Shown here: positions 25,167 through 33,305 of the stretch, in pieces
Numbering within the stretch: the first letter of the stretch is position 1
How the letters are laid out: each line of letters starts with the position of its first letter
NCBI GenBank assembly: GCA_009873635.1
Contig: WAHY01000002.1
Span: 148,530-198,063, forward strand
From: Nitrospinota bacterium
GTDB lineage: Bacteria; Nitrospinota; Nitrospinia; Nitrospinales; VA-1
Length of the DNA: 49,534 bases
Direction: 5' to 3'
Program-made: the position numbers and the translations under genes
Notes under the pieces: generated by a model
Seen by the model: the letters and a program-made list of their open reading frames with translations, nothing else
Database searches by the model: none
What the model was told of the DNA's origin: nothing

Positions 25167-26183
25167 GTGACACACAAAAAACAACTAGTCATTCCAGTAT
25201 TTGTTCCGCATGAAGGCTGCCCTTATCGTTGCTCTTTTTGCAATCAAGAAAAAATCACAGGTGCTGAAAAGAAGTCTGACAGGAAGATGTTGAGAGAGAC
25301 TTTGCGCACTCACTTTCGGGAAGTGGACGAAACTCCTTTAACCGTAAAAAGGGAACTGGCTTTTTACGGAGGTAGTTTCACTGGAATTCCTGTTGAACGT
25401 CAGGAGTATTTATTAAGCTCTGTTCAGCCATGGATTATATCTGGAGAAATCCAATCATTAAGAGTTTCTACTCATGCCTTATTCATCGATAACTCACGTT
25501 TATCTATGTTGAGGCAATATCATGTTAAAACTGTAGAACTGGGTATCCAGTCCACTGACTGCGAAGTATTAAAACTGGTGGGTCGAGAATGTCCATTTAA
25601 TGTTGTTCAGTCTGCTGTAAACACTATCCGAACTATGAAGTTTCAGTTGGGGTTGCAGTTGATGCCCGGTCTTCCCGGGGATAGTGAGCAAAAGTTTCTC
25701 AAGTCAGTTATGGATGTTATAGAGCTTAAGCCAGATTTTGTAAGGATATATCCCACACTTGTTGTAAAAAATACTGCTTTATATGATATGTATCGGAAAG
25801 GAATTTATGTGCCCTGGGATCTGGAAAGGATGATTGAGGCGGTTAAAGAAGCTATGATTAAATTCAATCAAGCCGGTATCAAGGTTATACGAGCGGGTTT
25901 ACATCCTGACTCATCATTAATGAATAATTTTGTTGATGGTCCTTTTCACCCTTCATTTCGATATTTGGTCGATAGCCGAATTGCTCGTGAGCGGATGATA
26001 GACAAGATCAGAAACCTGGAACAGGTTCCATCGTCTATAACTTTCAAAGTTCCGGCCAAAAAGATATCTCAATTTTTGGGGCATAAAAAAGAAAATGTTG
26101 CTGTATTAAAAAATACATTTGGAATGAACTCTATCAATTTTGAGCAGGATGGTTCGAGCGAAACGCTGGAACTTGTTGCCTGA
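25167..26183 (+). CDS. Elp3-like radical SAM protein without acetyltransferase domain
   Basis: 338 aa from a GTG start. The radical SAM cluster is C18, C22, C25 (HEGCPYRCSFCNQ), followed by the FYGGSFTGIP motif, 'LGIQSTD' and 'LQLMPGLPGD', which match the Elp3/COG1243 branch. The C-terminal GNAT domain of Elp3 is absent; instead a short basic region (about 285-335) may bind nucleic acid. Substrate unknown, possibly tRNA. The next gene begins 37 nt downstream. Confidence 0.85.
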   Translation: MTHKKQLVIPVFVPHEGCPYRCSFCNQEKITGAEKKSDRKMLRETLRTHFREVDETPLTVKRELAFYGGSFTGIPVERQEYLLSSVQPWIISGEIQSLRVSTHALFIDNSRLSMLRQYHVKTVELGIQSTDCEVLKLVGRECPFNVVQSAVNTIRTMKFQLGLQLMPGLPGDSEQKFLKSVMDVIELKPDFVRIYPTLVVKNTALYDMYRKGIYVPWDLERMIEAVKEAMIKFNQAGIKVIRAGLHPDSSLMNNFVDGPFHPSFRYLVDSRIARERMIDKIRNLEQVPSSITFKVPAKKISQFLGHKKENVAVLKNTFGMNSINFEQDGSSETLELVA

Positions 26184-26220
26184 CTTTTCTAACTATTGGT
26201 TTTCTAAAAAGGAGATAAAT

Positions 26221-26505
26221 GTGGTTACTATAGGAATGAATTATAAAATGATACCCGGTAAAGAAAAAGTTTTTGAAGATGCTTTTGATGCGGTCATAAA
26301 AGTTATGAACGAGATGGAAGGCCATTCAAAATCTTTTCTATATAAAGATGTGAATGATGCGCAGTCTTACCTGATTGTTTCTGAATGGAATTCTGAAGAT
26401 GCATTCAACGACTTTATGCAATCGGATAAATTTAAGAATGTGGTGAACTGGGGAAAAGAAAATATTCTTGCAGGGCGTCCTTCTCACACTGTCTATAAGC
26501 ATTAA
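26221..26505 (+). CDS. Antibiotic biosynthesis monooxygenase (ABM)-fold small protein
   Basis: 94 aa from a GTG at 26221 with an ideal AAGGAG six nt upstream; the longer frame into the radical SAM gene is rejected. The dimeric ferredoxin-like ABM pattern is visible: 'MNYKMIPGKEKVFEDAFDAVIKVM', 'GHSKSFLYKDVND', 'YLIVSEWNSEDAFNDFM'. Relatives include haem-degrading IsdG and quinol monooxygenases, but no haem-binding residues can be assigned. Probably cotranscribed with the radical SAM gene. Stop is 6 nt from the convergent gene. Confidence 0.82.
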   Translation: MVTIGMNYKMIPGKEKVFEDAFDAVIKVMNEMEGHSKSFLYKDVNDAQSYLIVSEWNSEDAFNDFMQSDKFKNVVNWGKENILAGRPSHTVYKH

Positions 26506-26511
26506 AAACTG

Positions 26512-26727
26512 CTAGGCGGGGTCCTTTTTTGGAGTGTGTTCATAATAACCATCTCGAACACATCGCTGAACTTTTTTGTAAAAAAGTTCTGTGTCATGGG
26601 GTAGTTCGCCAGGTATACGCCAGCGAACTTTGACTATCTTTCCATCCGGATGCTCAATGATGGAAGTAATTTCTCCAGTATTCCTGGAGAAGGGTTCATA
26701 AAGACTGTCGCCTGTTCTTAGTTTCAT
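26512..26727 (-). CDS. Small hypothetical protein, SH3-like beta barrel
   Basis: 71 aa with an alternating beta pattern (GDSLYEPF, GEITSIIEHPDGKIVKVRW, DTELFYKKVQRC) that could form a small SH3/Tudor-like barrel. No family recognised. The coding frame is supported by its position between two convergent/divergent genes without overlap. Confidence 0.6.
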   Translation of the reverse strand: MKLRTGDSLYEPFSRNTGEITSIIEHPDGKIVKVRWRIPGELPHDTELFYKKVQRCVRDGYYEHTPKKDPA

Positions 26728-26828
26728 GGTTATCTGTAAGTTAAATAATTCATTATACTGTTTAATTATCTTGTGAAAAATCTAATTTTGGTAAATTTCA
26801 TTTAGACCTATAGTTTGGAGGATATCTA

Positions 26829-27074
26829 ATGGTGGAATATATTGTTATGGCCGCCATGTACAACACCATGACTTCTGGAAAGGTTGATAAATACCTTGTC
26901 CGGAAAGGGGATAAGGTTACACCTGGCACCCCAGTGGCTGAAATCATTTCTGAGGGTTATTTTACCCTGTTATCAGAGGTTGAAGGGATAATAAGTGAGT
27001 TTTACGTTATGGAAGGAGACTACGTTGAAGTAGACACCGCTTTAATAGAGGTTGAAATTACAGAAGAAGAATAA
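26829..27074 (+). CDS. Stand-alone biotinyl/lipoyl-like domain lacking the modified lysine
   Basis: 81 aa, a complete single domain from an ATG with GGAGG seven nt upstream. The two-fold beta sandwich is clear: 'SGKVDKYLVRKGDKVTPGTPVAEI' then 'SEVEGIISEFYVMEGDYVEVDTALIEVE'. Where biotinyl domains have EAMKM and lipoyl domains have DKA, this protein has S41-E42-G43; E42 aligns with the lysine. It cannot be biotinylated or lipoylated there. No carboxylase or dehydrogenase subunits adjoin it. Convergent with mgtE (4 nt between stops). Confidence 0.75.
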   Translation: MVEYIVMAAMYNTMTSGKVDKYLVRKGDKVTPGTPVAEIISEGYFTLLSEVEGIISEFYVMEGDYVEVDTALIEVEITEEE

Positions 27075-27078
27075 TTTG

Positions 27079-28431
27079 TCACAAAACTGAAAAGAAATAA
27101 GCCGCTGTTGCAAGATAAATAGCCAACCCAAGTATATCATTGATAACGGTAATAAAAGGGCCAGTGCTAATTGCGGGGTCGATATCAAGGTTTATGAAAA
27201 CAATAGGGGCTAACGAACCCATTATTGAGGCGACCGAAACAGCAAGAACTATTCCTGTGCCCACCACCAAACCCAAAACAGGGTTTGTCTGCAAGATCGA
27301 TTCTGAGGCTAAATGAACAAGGGCTCCACACAACAACCCAAAAATCACTCCATTTAGTATTCCAACAGAAAGTTCACTTTTTACCACTGTAGCAATATTT
27401 TCTTTTTGAATATCTCCAGTTGCCAACCCCCTGACTATGACGGTAGCACCCTGAATTCCTACATTGCCTGCGAGACCTATTACAAACGGAATAAAAAATA
27501 TAACCGCCGCAAAATCTGCCAGGGTGGTCTGATACAGACCAAGCACCCATGCGCTGATCAGTCCTCCAATAAATGTTGTGAACAGCCACGGTATTCGCGC
27601 AATAATTTTATTTCTTATTTTTTTTGCAAAAGGGTCAACTTTAGCTGTGCCAACCATTGTATATATATCTTCGCTGGCACTGTCTTGCATGGCACGTATT
27701 ACGTCATCAAAAGTGATGATTCCCTGAATTACATTATTATTGTCTACAACAGGCAAACTGCTTAGATGCTCCTGTCCCATGACCTGGGCAACTTTTTCGC
27801 AAGGATCATCCAGGTGAACTTTAGGGGTTTCGGGGCGGACAATCTCTTTAGCCAATGCGGAAGTATGGATGTTTAATAGATCTCTTAATTTGAAAAAACC
27901 CAGCAACTGGTCACTTTCATCAACAACATAAAAGTATGGAATTATTTCCTTGTTAGATTCTCTTCTGATTTTAGTGAAGATGTCACCTGCTCTGTTGTCA
28001 AAATGAACTTTATTGAAATCTGGAGTCATTAGACCACCAGCTGTTTCTTCTTCATACTTTATCAAGTCCTTGATTATTTCTGCATCCTCAGCCTCCATTT
28101 TGCCCAGGATCACCTCCTGGGTCTGATCAGGAAGCTCCTGGATGATGTCAGTTGCCTCATCTTCCGGCATTTCATCCAAGAGAGCGGCCAGATAATCCTG
28201 ATCCAGGGACTTTTGAATTTCAAGACGACTGTCTATATCTGTTTCATAGAGGAGCTCCTGCCTTTTCTCATCACTTTCAAGAAGATGGAAAATCTGCACT
28301 TTATGCTCAATGCTGAATTCGTGCAGCCTTCTTGCTAATTCAAAGTGATCAAGGTCTATAATGAGAGAGCGCAAAAATGACTCATTGATTTCCGGCTCTT
28401 TTAAAGCAGTTTTTATTTTTTCAATATGCAT
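27079..28431 (-). CDS. mgtE: Magnesium transporter MgtE
   Basis: 450 aa, full length. N-terminal helical domain with the 'LLDEMPEDEATDIIQELP' motif (about 10-130), two CBS domains (about 135-255), a plug helix and five transmembrane helices from about 280. The membrane part has the conserved 'GNVGIQGATVIVRGLATGDI' pore motif. The cytosolic domains sense Mg2+ and close the channel in this family. No Mg2+ riboswitch is visible in the 86-nt gap upstream. Confidence 0.96.
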   Translation of the reverse strand: MHIEKIKTALKEPEINESFLRSLIIDLDHFELARRLHEFSIEHKVQIFHLLESDEKRQELLYETDIDSRLEIQKSLDQDYLAALLDEMPEDEATDIIQELPDQTQEVILGKMEAEDAEIIKDLIKYEEETAGGLMTPDFNKVHFDNRAGDIFTKIRRESNKEIIPYFYVVDESDQLLGFFKLRDLLNIHTSALAKEIVRPETPKVHLDDPCEKVAQVMGQEHLSSLPVVDNNNVIQGIITFDDVIRAMQDSASEDIYTMVGTAKVDPFAKKIRNKIIARIPWLFTTFIGGLISAWVLGLYQTTLADFAAVIFFIPFVIGLAGNVGIQGATVIVRGLATGDIQKENIATVVKSELSVGILNGVIFGLLCGALVHLASESILQTNPVLGLVVGTGIVLAVSVASIMGSLAPIVFINLDIDPAISTGPFITVINDILGLAIYLATAAYFFSVL

Positions 28432-28486
28432 AAAAACTATTATGAAACTGGTTTAAACTGTCATATTCTGATTTTCAGAGAAAAAA

Positions 28487-28495
28487 TGCTATAAT
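28487..28495 (+). promoter_or_regulatory. Extended -10 promoter upstream of the small basic protein
   Basis: TGcTATAAT (28487-28495) is a perfect extended -10, about 35 nt before the ATG at 28530. No good -35, which extended -10 promoters do not need. Confidence 0.45.
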
Positions 28496-28529
28496 TCTAA
28501 AATGTTATATTTTTAAATTGCGAGGCAAT

Positions 28530-28772
28530 ATGATCCTGAATATGTCCCATGAGGACAAAAAAAGATATCAAAAAACGTTTGGGAAAAAAAAGACCCAAGC
28601 CCGTAAACGCAGATCGTTAATCCTATCAGATAAGACTAAAGATCTTCTATCAAAAAAATTCGAGGATGGTCACCCCGATACAGAGAAACAGGAGACTCCC
28701 CAGATTGATGAGCATGTAAAAATGAATGATAATTATCTGCGCACAGGACCTTATAAGCCTAAGAGCAAATAA
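28530..28772 (+). CDS. Small basic hypothetical protein
   Basis: 80 aa from the ATG at 28530, chosen because GAGG lies 4 nt upstream (a TTG at 28518 gives 4 more residues). The first half is very lysine/arginine-rich (KRYQKTFGKKKTQARKRRS), the rest polar and acidic, likely disordered. It might bind nucleic acid; no family recognised. Own extended -10 promoter. Confidence 0.55.
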   Translation: MILNMSHEDKKRYQKTFGKKKTQARKRRSLILSDKTKDLLSKKFEDGHPDTEKQETPQIDEHVKMNDNYLRTGPYKPKSK

Positions 28773-28842
28773 AAATAATCAAATCAAAATATTATTTGGA
28801 GAAGGTTAGGGGGAGTGATAGTTTGACTGGATAAAAGCAGGA

Positions 28843-30543
28843 TTAAGATTTTACTTCAGCTTCCGAACTTTTCTTTTCATTAGCGCCATTTTCGTGTCTT
28901 TCCTGATAAATCTTATAAACCTCTTTGTCGATAAAAAGATCTACCAGATTGGGGTCGAGTTCTCCTTTTTCTGCCATAGAGCGAAGAATTCGATAAACAG
29001 TTTCCAGGGGCATGGCTTTTTTATAAGGTCTGTCCGATGCGGTTAATGCTTCTGCGATATCGGTAACAGCCATTAATTTTCCTTCAAATGGAATTTCATC
29101 CCCAGCCAATCCCAGTGGGTATCCTTTGCCGTTGATGAATTCGTGATGAGCTCCAGCAAAATTCGGGATATTTTTTAATTTCTTTGTAAAAGGAATCTGT
29201 TTTAACATTTTCAGGGTAACAGCAGCATGACCCTGCATTTTTTTCCTTTCCGCTTCTGTTATGCTTCCCCGTCTGATAGATAGGTTTAACAGCTCATCCT
29301 CAGTTAAGAAAGGTTGGCTTTCACCTGCTTCGTCCTGATAAGTCCTCTTAGACAATTCTTTGAGCCTTTCCAGAGTTTCATCCTCAAGAAATTCGCCAGG
29401 TTCGTTACACTTGTTAACAAAATCCCTGATTTCTTCCATCTCTGCGACTTTTTCGAGTGTTTCTTGTTCACATGATTTTATTTTGGCCGGGTCATTTCCA
29501 TTTTGTAATAACTCAATCTTACTATTTTGCCCCTCCAGTTTAATTTTTTGAATTATATAATCCATTCTCAAACGAACATAATGGATACGATCAAAAATTG
29601 TCTGTAGTTTTTTAGCCTTCTCAACGATCTCCACTGGCGTTGTGACTTTTCCGATATCGTGCATATAGGCCGCAATTCTTAGTTCGTATAACTGATCTTG
29701 CGAGAAAGTAATGTCTTTAAATTGACCTTCCTTGATGTCATGGATTACCTCAGCCATAGTCAGTGTCAGTTCTGCAACTCTTCTGATGTGCCCACCTGTA
29801 ACAGGAGATTTTTCATCAATGGCTGTCGCCATAACTTTTACAAATGCTTCAAACAAATCACCCATATCGGATATGAGCTTGGCATTTGTTATTGAAACAG
29901 CTGCTTGAGATGCCAATGATTCGCTTAGGTTTTCATAATCCTGTGAAAACGCGATCACCTCATTGGTTTTTGGATTGGTTGCGTTTAATAGTTGTAATAC
30001 ACCAATTACATCGTTTTCATGGTTGCGCATAGGCACAACCAGCATGGATTTTGATCGATACCCAGTTGAACTATCAAACTTTTTAGGACCGGTAAAATCG
30101 AAAAGATCTGTGTCGTATACATCAGGTATGTTTACAGACACCCCTTTTAAGGCGACAAAAGCAGAAACATTGGACTCCTTCATTTCAACAGGTGGGAATG
30201 GGATGGTTTCCCCGGTTTTCCCCCCCATCCGTATTTTTAAGCTATCATTTTGAACTATTTGAAACCGCAGGGTACTGTTTTCAACAATGTATAAAGTCCC
30301 TGCATCAGCATTAGTAAAATTTCTAGCTTGATCAACAATCATTTCAAGAAGAGTGTTCAAATCATAAACACCTGATAGGGCACGTCCTATATCAGAAAGC
30401 TTTTTGATTTGTCCGCCCAGGCGCTCAGCGTAAACACTCACTTCGTCAACAACACTGTTAAGAAGAGTGTTTAAGTTTTCATCATTTGAAAACCTACGAG
30501 GTTTTGCAGCCTCATCTTTCTTCTGTGCTTCATTAACATCCAT
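28843..30543 (-). CDS. GAF-HD-GYP cyclic-di-GMP phosphodiesterase with a long insert
   Basis: 566 aa, cytoplasmic. GAF domain about 55-220, then a linker helix and an HD-GYP domain from about 230. Catalytic motifs: GHIRRV (251-256), HDIGK (295-299), HHEFINGKGYP (466-476) and SDRPYKKAM (503-511). Between HDIGK and the second half lies a helical stretch of about 125 residues (310-435, including IIQKIKLEGQNSKIELLQ) that ordinary HD-GYP domains lack. It probably degrades c-di-GMP to GMP under control of a ligand sensed by the GAF domain. Confidence 0.92.
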   Translation of the reverse strand: MDVNEAQKKDEAAKPRRFSNDENLNTLLNSVVDEVSVYAERLGGQIKKLSDIGRALSGVYDLNTLLEMIVDQARNFTNADAGTLYIVENSTLRFQIVQNDSLKIRMGGKTGETIPFPPVEMKESNVSAFVALKGVSVNIPDVYDTDLFDFTGPKKFDSSTGYRSKSMLVVPMRNHENDVIGVLQLLNATNPKTNEVIAFSQDYENLSESLASQAAVSITNAKLISDMGDLFEAFVKVMATAIDEKSPVTGGHIRRVAELTLTMAEVIHDIKEGQFKDITFSQDQLYELRIAAYMHDIGKVTTPVEIVEKAKKLQTIFDRIHYVRLRMDYIIQKIKLEGQNSKIELLQNGNDPAKIKSCEQETLEKVAEMEEIRDFVNKCNEPGEFLEDETLERLKELSKRTYQDEAGESQPFLTEDELLNLSIRRGSITEAERKKMQGHAAVTLKMLKQIPFTKKLKNIPNFAGAHHEFINGKGYPLGLAGDEIPFEGKLMAVTDIAEALTASDRPYKKAMPLETVYRILRSMAEKGELDPNLVDLFIDKEVYKIYQERHENGANEKKSSEAEVKS

Positions 30544-30598
30544 AGTTTATTAAGGATAAATGAGAAAGTACTTTGTTTTCAAAATAATTGAATACACA

Positions 30599-30627
30599 AT
30601 TATCAAATAAAAGCAAAGTTAAATCAA
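30599..30627 (-). promoter_or_regulatory. Promoter of the HD-GYP gene
   Basis: Minus strand TTGATT (30622-30627), 17 nt, GATAAT (30599-30604), about 55 nt before the start codon. Confidence 0.4.
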
Positions 30628-30714
30628 TTGAAATGAATTATTGTTATTGCGAATACTCAACTCAATAGCGTTTTCTATTGAAAAACAGGGGATTTTTGCA
30701 ACAGAACATGAATT

Positions 30715-31518
30715 TTATAAATAATCCTTAAGCAGTAAAGGGGAATCTGAAAGCCAAATACGTTTTCCGCAGACATTAATAAAAATAGCTTCTGGAGATT
30801 CAAACAGCTTTAAATGGGATTGATATAAATCATCAGCAGTAGTTCTGCAATCTCCATAAGCCTCTTTTTCTTCATTAAAAATGCCTTCTTCAAACTTCTG
30901 AATACCTTCTTTAGAGCTTTTTCCTTCAAAATAGGACCGGAGTAAAGGATCTCTTAAGTTATCAGGATTTTTTGCGGTTTTTCTCAATAATAGTTTAATA
31001 CCCCGGGATGATTGAGACTCAAATAAGCCGGCACGGATACATACACGCCGGGATTTTCCTGTTTCAACAGTCCATTTCTCAATCGCTTCCTTTGAATGAC
31101 CCATTGCTCCATAAGTGGAAAGTTGATGGCGGATCACATAGAACGTAGAATAGGTGACGATTGTTTTTATATCTAATTCTGATTCGAGCCTTGGTATTGG
31201 ATCAAATGAAAGTTTATTGGATTGAGATACTGATTCAGGAGTGGCCTCAGCTATAGGGACTCCCACTTCACCAAGGGCAGTGGCATAAAACAATGCTTCG
31301 AATTGACCATTGTCGAATGCTTTGATTTTATCTAGTACTTGCGGATCATTTATATCCCCAAACAGCGTTTCATCAGCACCATCTATGGTAAAACCAGGCT
31401 CTTCTTTTCCATACCAATTCGCCAGTATTTTCGCTGAATCCCCATACTTCTCCCGAATTGCTCGGATCGCTGCACTTCCCATCACTCCTGTTCCGCCTAT
31501 GACTAAAAAATTACTCAT
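30715..31518 (-). CDS. NAD(P)-binding Rossmann protein, divergent short-chain dehydrogenase-like
   Basis: 267 aa. N-terminal VIGGTGVMGSAAIR is the dinucleotide-binding glycine motif. 'TYSTFYVIRHQLSTYGAMGHSKEAIEKW' occupies the SDR active-site region, but the spacing from Tyr to Lys is seven positions (YGAMGHSK) instead of four. It may be an atypical oxidoreductase or a non-catalytic relative. No partner genes identify a substrate. AGGAAA precedes the ATG. Confidence 0.75.
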   Translation of the reverse strand: MSNFLVIGGTGVMGSAAIRAIREKYGDSAKILANWYGKEEPGFTIDGADETLFGDINDPQVLDKIKAFDNGQFEALFYATALGEVGVPIAEATPESVSQSNKLSFDPIPRLESELDIKTIVTYSTFYVIRHQLSTYGAMGHSKEAIEKWTVETGKSRRVCIRAGLFESQSSRGIKLLLRKTAKNPDNLRDPLLRSYFEGKSSKEGIQKFEEGIFNEEKEAYGDCRTTADDLYQSHLKLFESPEAIFINVCGKRIWLSDSPLLLKDYL

Positions 31519-31564
31519 TATTTCCTCTAATTAGATATTAAAATGAAATCGATTCGCATAAAGT

Positions 31565-32230
31565 TCAGGAGCCCCCATAGTTTTCATCCCAATCAGCATA
31601 TGGAATTTGGGAGTTCTCGTGAATAGCTTGTGCCATATATGGGTCTGTTTCGAAAAACTTCTGGATTTGGTCTATCAGGTTTTGTGCCTCTTGAACGGCA
31701 TTGCTCTTGCCTTCTTTGCGATTTATTTTTTCGGCAAGTTCCAAATAACTTTCTAGAAATGGATGGGCCAAGTGGATCGAGCGTGTGATTTTTTCGGGAT
31801 CAAGGGAACGATGACGTTTTGCTATGGCAAATTTAGCAAATTCAAACCATACTGCTATTTGCCCTTCATTTTTTCCAAGGTTGAGTAGTTCCTGCCTGAA
31901 CTTTTCTTCACCTTTCTCAGCCAGATTTACAGTGACATAATCCGATAGTTCGTCAAAAGGGATCCCATCAATGGTGTTGCATAAAAACTCCAGATTAAAA
32001 AGGATTGCGTTGATTAATTTATCCAAAGTAATCCCTTGAACAGAATTATCTTGGAGTTCTGCATTTTTCTGAAAGAGTCCCCAAATCCCATCATATTCAG
32101 CTACCTGTTCTCTTGGTAACTTCAAGACACCCACTTTTTTGAGGCAAGCTGATTTCTCCATTGGGCTTGCGATTGATAATGATATTGAAGAGAACAAATA
32201 AATTAAAATAAATATTAAGATGGATTTCAT
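31565..32230 (-). CDS. Secreted hypothetical protein
   Basis: 221 aa from the ATG at 32230, which gives a textbook signal peptide (MKSILIFILIYLF...SIA before SPMEK). An upstream ATG at 32266 would put 12 charged residues in front of it. The mature protein is mostly helical with one Cys pair candidate (CLKK, FLCN). No family recognised. It follows a small lipoprotein gene closely; the two are probably one operon. Confidence 0.7.
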   Translation of the reverse strand: MKSILIFILIYLFSSISLSIASPMEKSACLKKVGVLKLPREQVAEYDGIWGLFQKNAELQDNSVQGITLDKLINAILFNLEFLCNTIDGIPFDELSDYVTVNLAEKGEEKFRQELLNLGKNEGQIAVWFEFAKFAIAKRHRSLDPEKITRSIHLAHPFLESYLELAEKINRKEGKSNAVQEAQNLIDQIQKFFETDPYMAQAIHENSQIPYADWDENYGGS

Positions 32231-32249
32231 GTTTTTTAATTGTTTAGCT

Positions 32250-32498
32250 TTATTGGCCGCTGACATGTCTTGACCCTATAGCTGCACCTGAAATATGAGT
32301 ATTTTGGGAACCGCTTATATGTAAATCCGGTTGTGATTTCTGAGAATTTGTAGGGTTTGGGGCAGGATCAACAGGCTTTGCTTCAACATGGGGGTCTGTT
32401 GCTGTTGATCTTGGGGATTTATTATCAGGTTTGTCCCCCGAGCAACTAATCAATACCAATAGGTTAATAATCAAAATCAGAATTTTGCCAGATTTCAT
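32250..32498 (-). CDS. Small lipoprotein with His-containing repeats
   Basis: 82 aa. Lipobox LISC (C19), then a Pro/Ser/Asn-rich, disordered segment. The C-terminus repeats a short unit: LHISGSQN, THISGAAI, RHVSGQ. The H(I/V)SG repeat could bind metal or a glycan, but this is only pattern. Ends 19 nt before the chosen start of the secreted protein downstream. Confidence 0.65.
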   Translation of the reverse strand: MKSGKILILIINLLVLISCSGDKPDNKSPRSTATDPHVEAKPVDPAPNPTNSQKSQPDLHISGSQNTHISGAAIGSRHVSGQ

Positions 32499-32656
32499 AT
32501 ATCTTATCTCATGTATTTAGAGTTTATATGATGAAAGATCATTAAATAGAGGGAATATTTTTGGGGATTCTAATTAAAAAATATTGCTTGATAAATTTAT
32601 ACTTCAATTTTTTTCAAGTCAATTCAATTTCTATACTTTAAATCATCATTAAGGGA

Positions 32657-33082
32657 TTAGATAGAAGTCTTACCCATTTTGAGGATAATATGACTTTCTT
32701 TTTTTGTTAGAGGCATAACAGAAAGACGTGATTGTTTGACCAGGGCTATATCCTGAAGATCCTTATGGGCCTTAATCTCTTCAAGGGTGACAGATTCCTG
32801 AAGTGCCTTAACCGGTTTCAAGTCGACCACCAGCCATCTCGGATCATCACTGGTAGGATCAGGATAAGCTTCACGTGTAACTTTTGCGATGCCTTTGATG
32901 TCCTTTCCCGTAACGCTATGATAAAAGAACACCAGATCTCCCTTTTTCATGGCATTCAAGTTGTTACGTGCCTGATAGTTACGCACACCATCCCAGTATG
33001 TTTTCCCGTCTTTTATAAATTGTTCCCAACTGTATTGTGAGGGTTCCTGCTTCACGAGCCAGAAAGATGTATTTTTTGTCAT
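32657..33082 (-). CDS. EVE-domain protein
   Basis: 141 aa from the ATG at 33082 (MTKNTSFWLVKQEPS is the family start; a longer frame adds 18 atypical residues). EVE domains are PUA/YTH-like folds that bind modified bases in RNA or DNA. Conserved blocks: FWLVKQEPSQYSW, 'WDGVRNYQARNNLNAMKKGDLVFFYHS', 'DPRWLVVDLKPVKAL', 'LVKQSRLSVMPLT'. Full-length stand-alone member; specificity unknown. Confidence 0.92.
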   Translation of the reverse strand: MTKNTSFWLVKQEPSQYSWEQFIKDGKTYWDGVRNYQARNNLNAMKKGDLVFFYHSVTGKDIKGIAKVTREAYPDPTSDDPRWLVVDLKPVKALQESVTLEEIKAHKDLQDIALVKQSRLSVMPLTKKESHIILKMGKTSI

Positions 33083-33193
33083 ATTTTGTATCCCGATACG
33101 AGGTTTTCTATAGCAAAGTGAATGGTTTGGGGGCAAATTTTGAAAACTACTGTCATATAAGGACTTTTAAAGAATCTATTGAGAATTATCTCA

Positions 33194-33222
33194 TTGACCC
33201 CCACCTATTTAATAAATATAAT
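33194..33222 (+). promoter_or_regulatory. Near-consensus promoter of the aldolase operon
   Basis: TTGACC (33194-33199, 5 of 6), 17 nt, TATAAT (33217-33222, perfect). Start site near 33229, leader about 77 nt, then AGGAG 10 nt before the ATG. Confidence 0.65.
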
Positions 33223-33305
33223 GGCAACTTCCAATTCATTGAAAGTTTTACTGAAATACATTTTCCCGGTGGCACATATCGGCCCCCGTTAGGAGATTTA
33301 AGATC

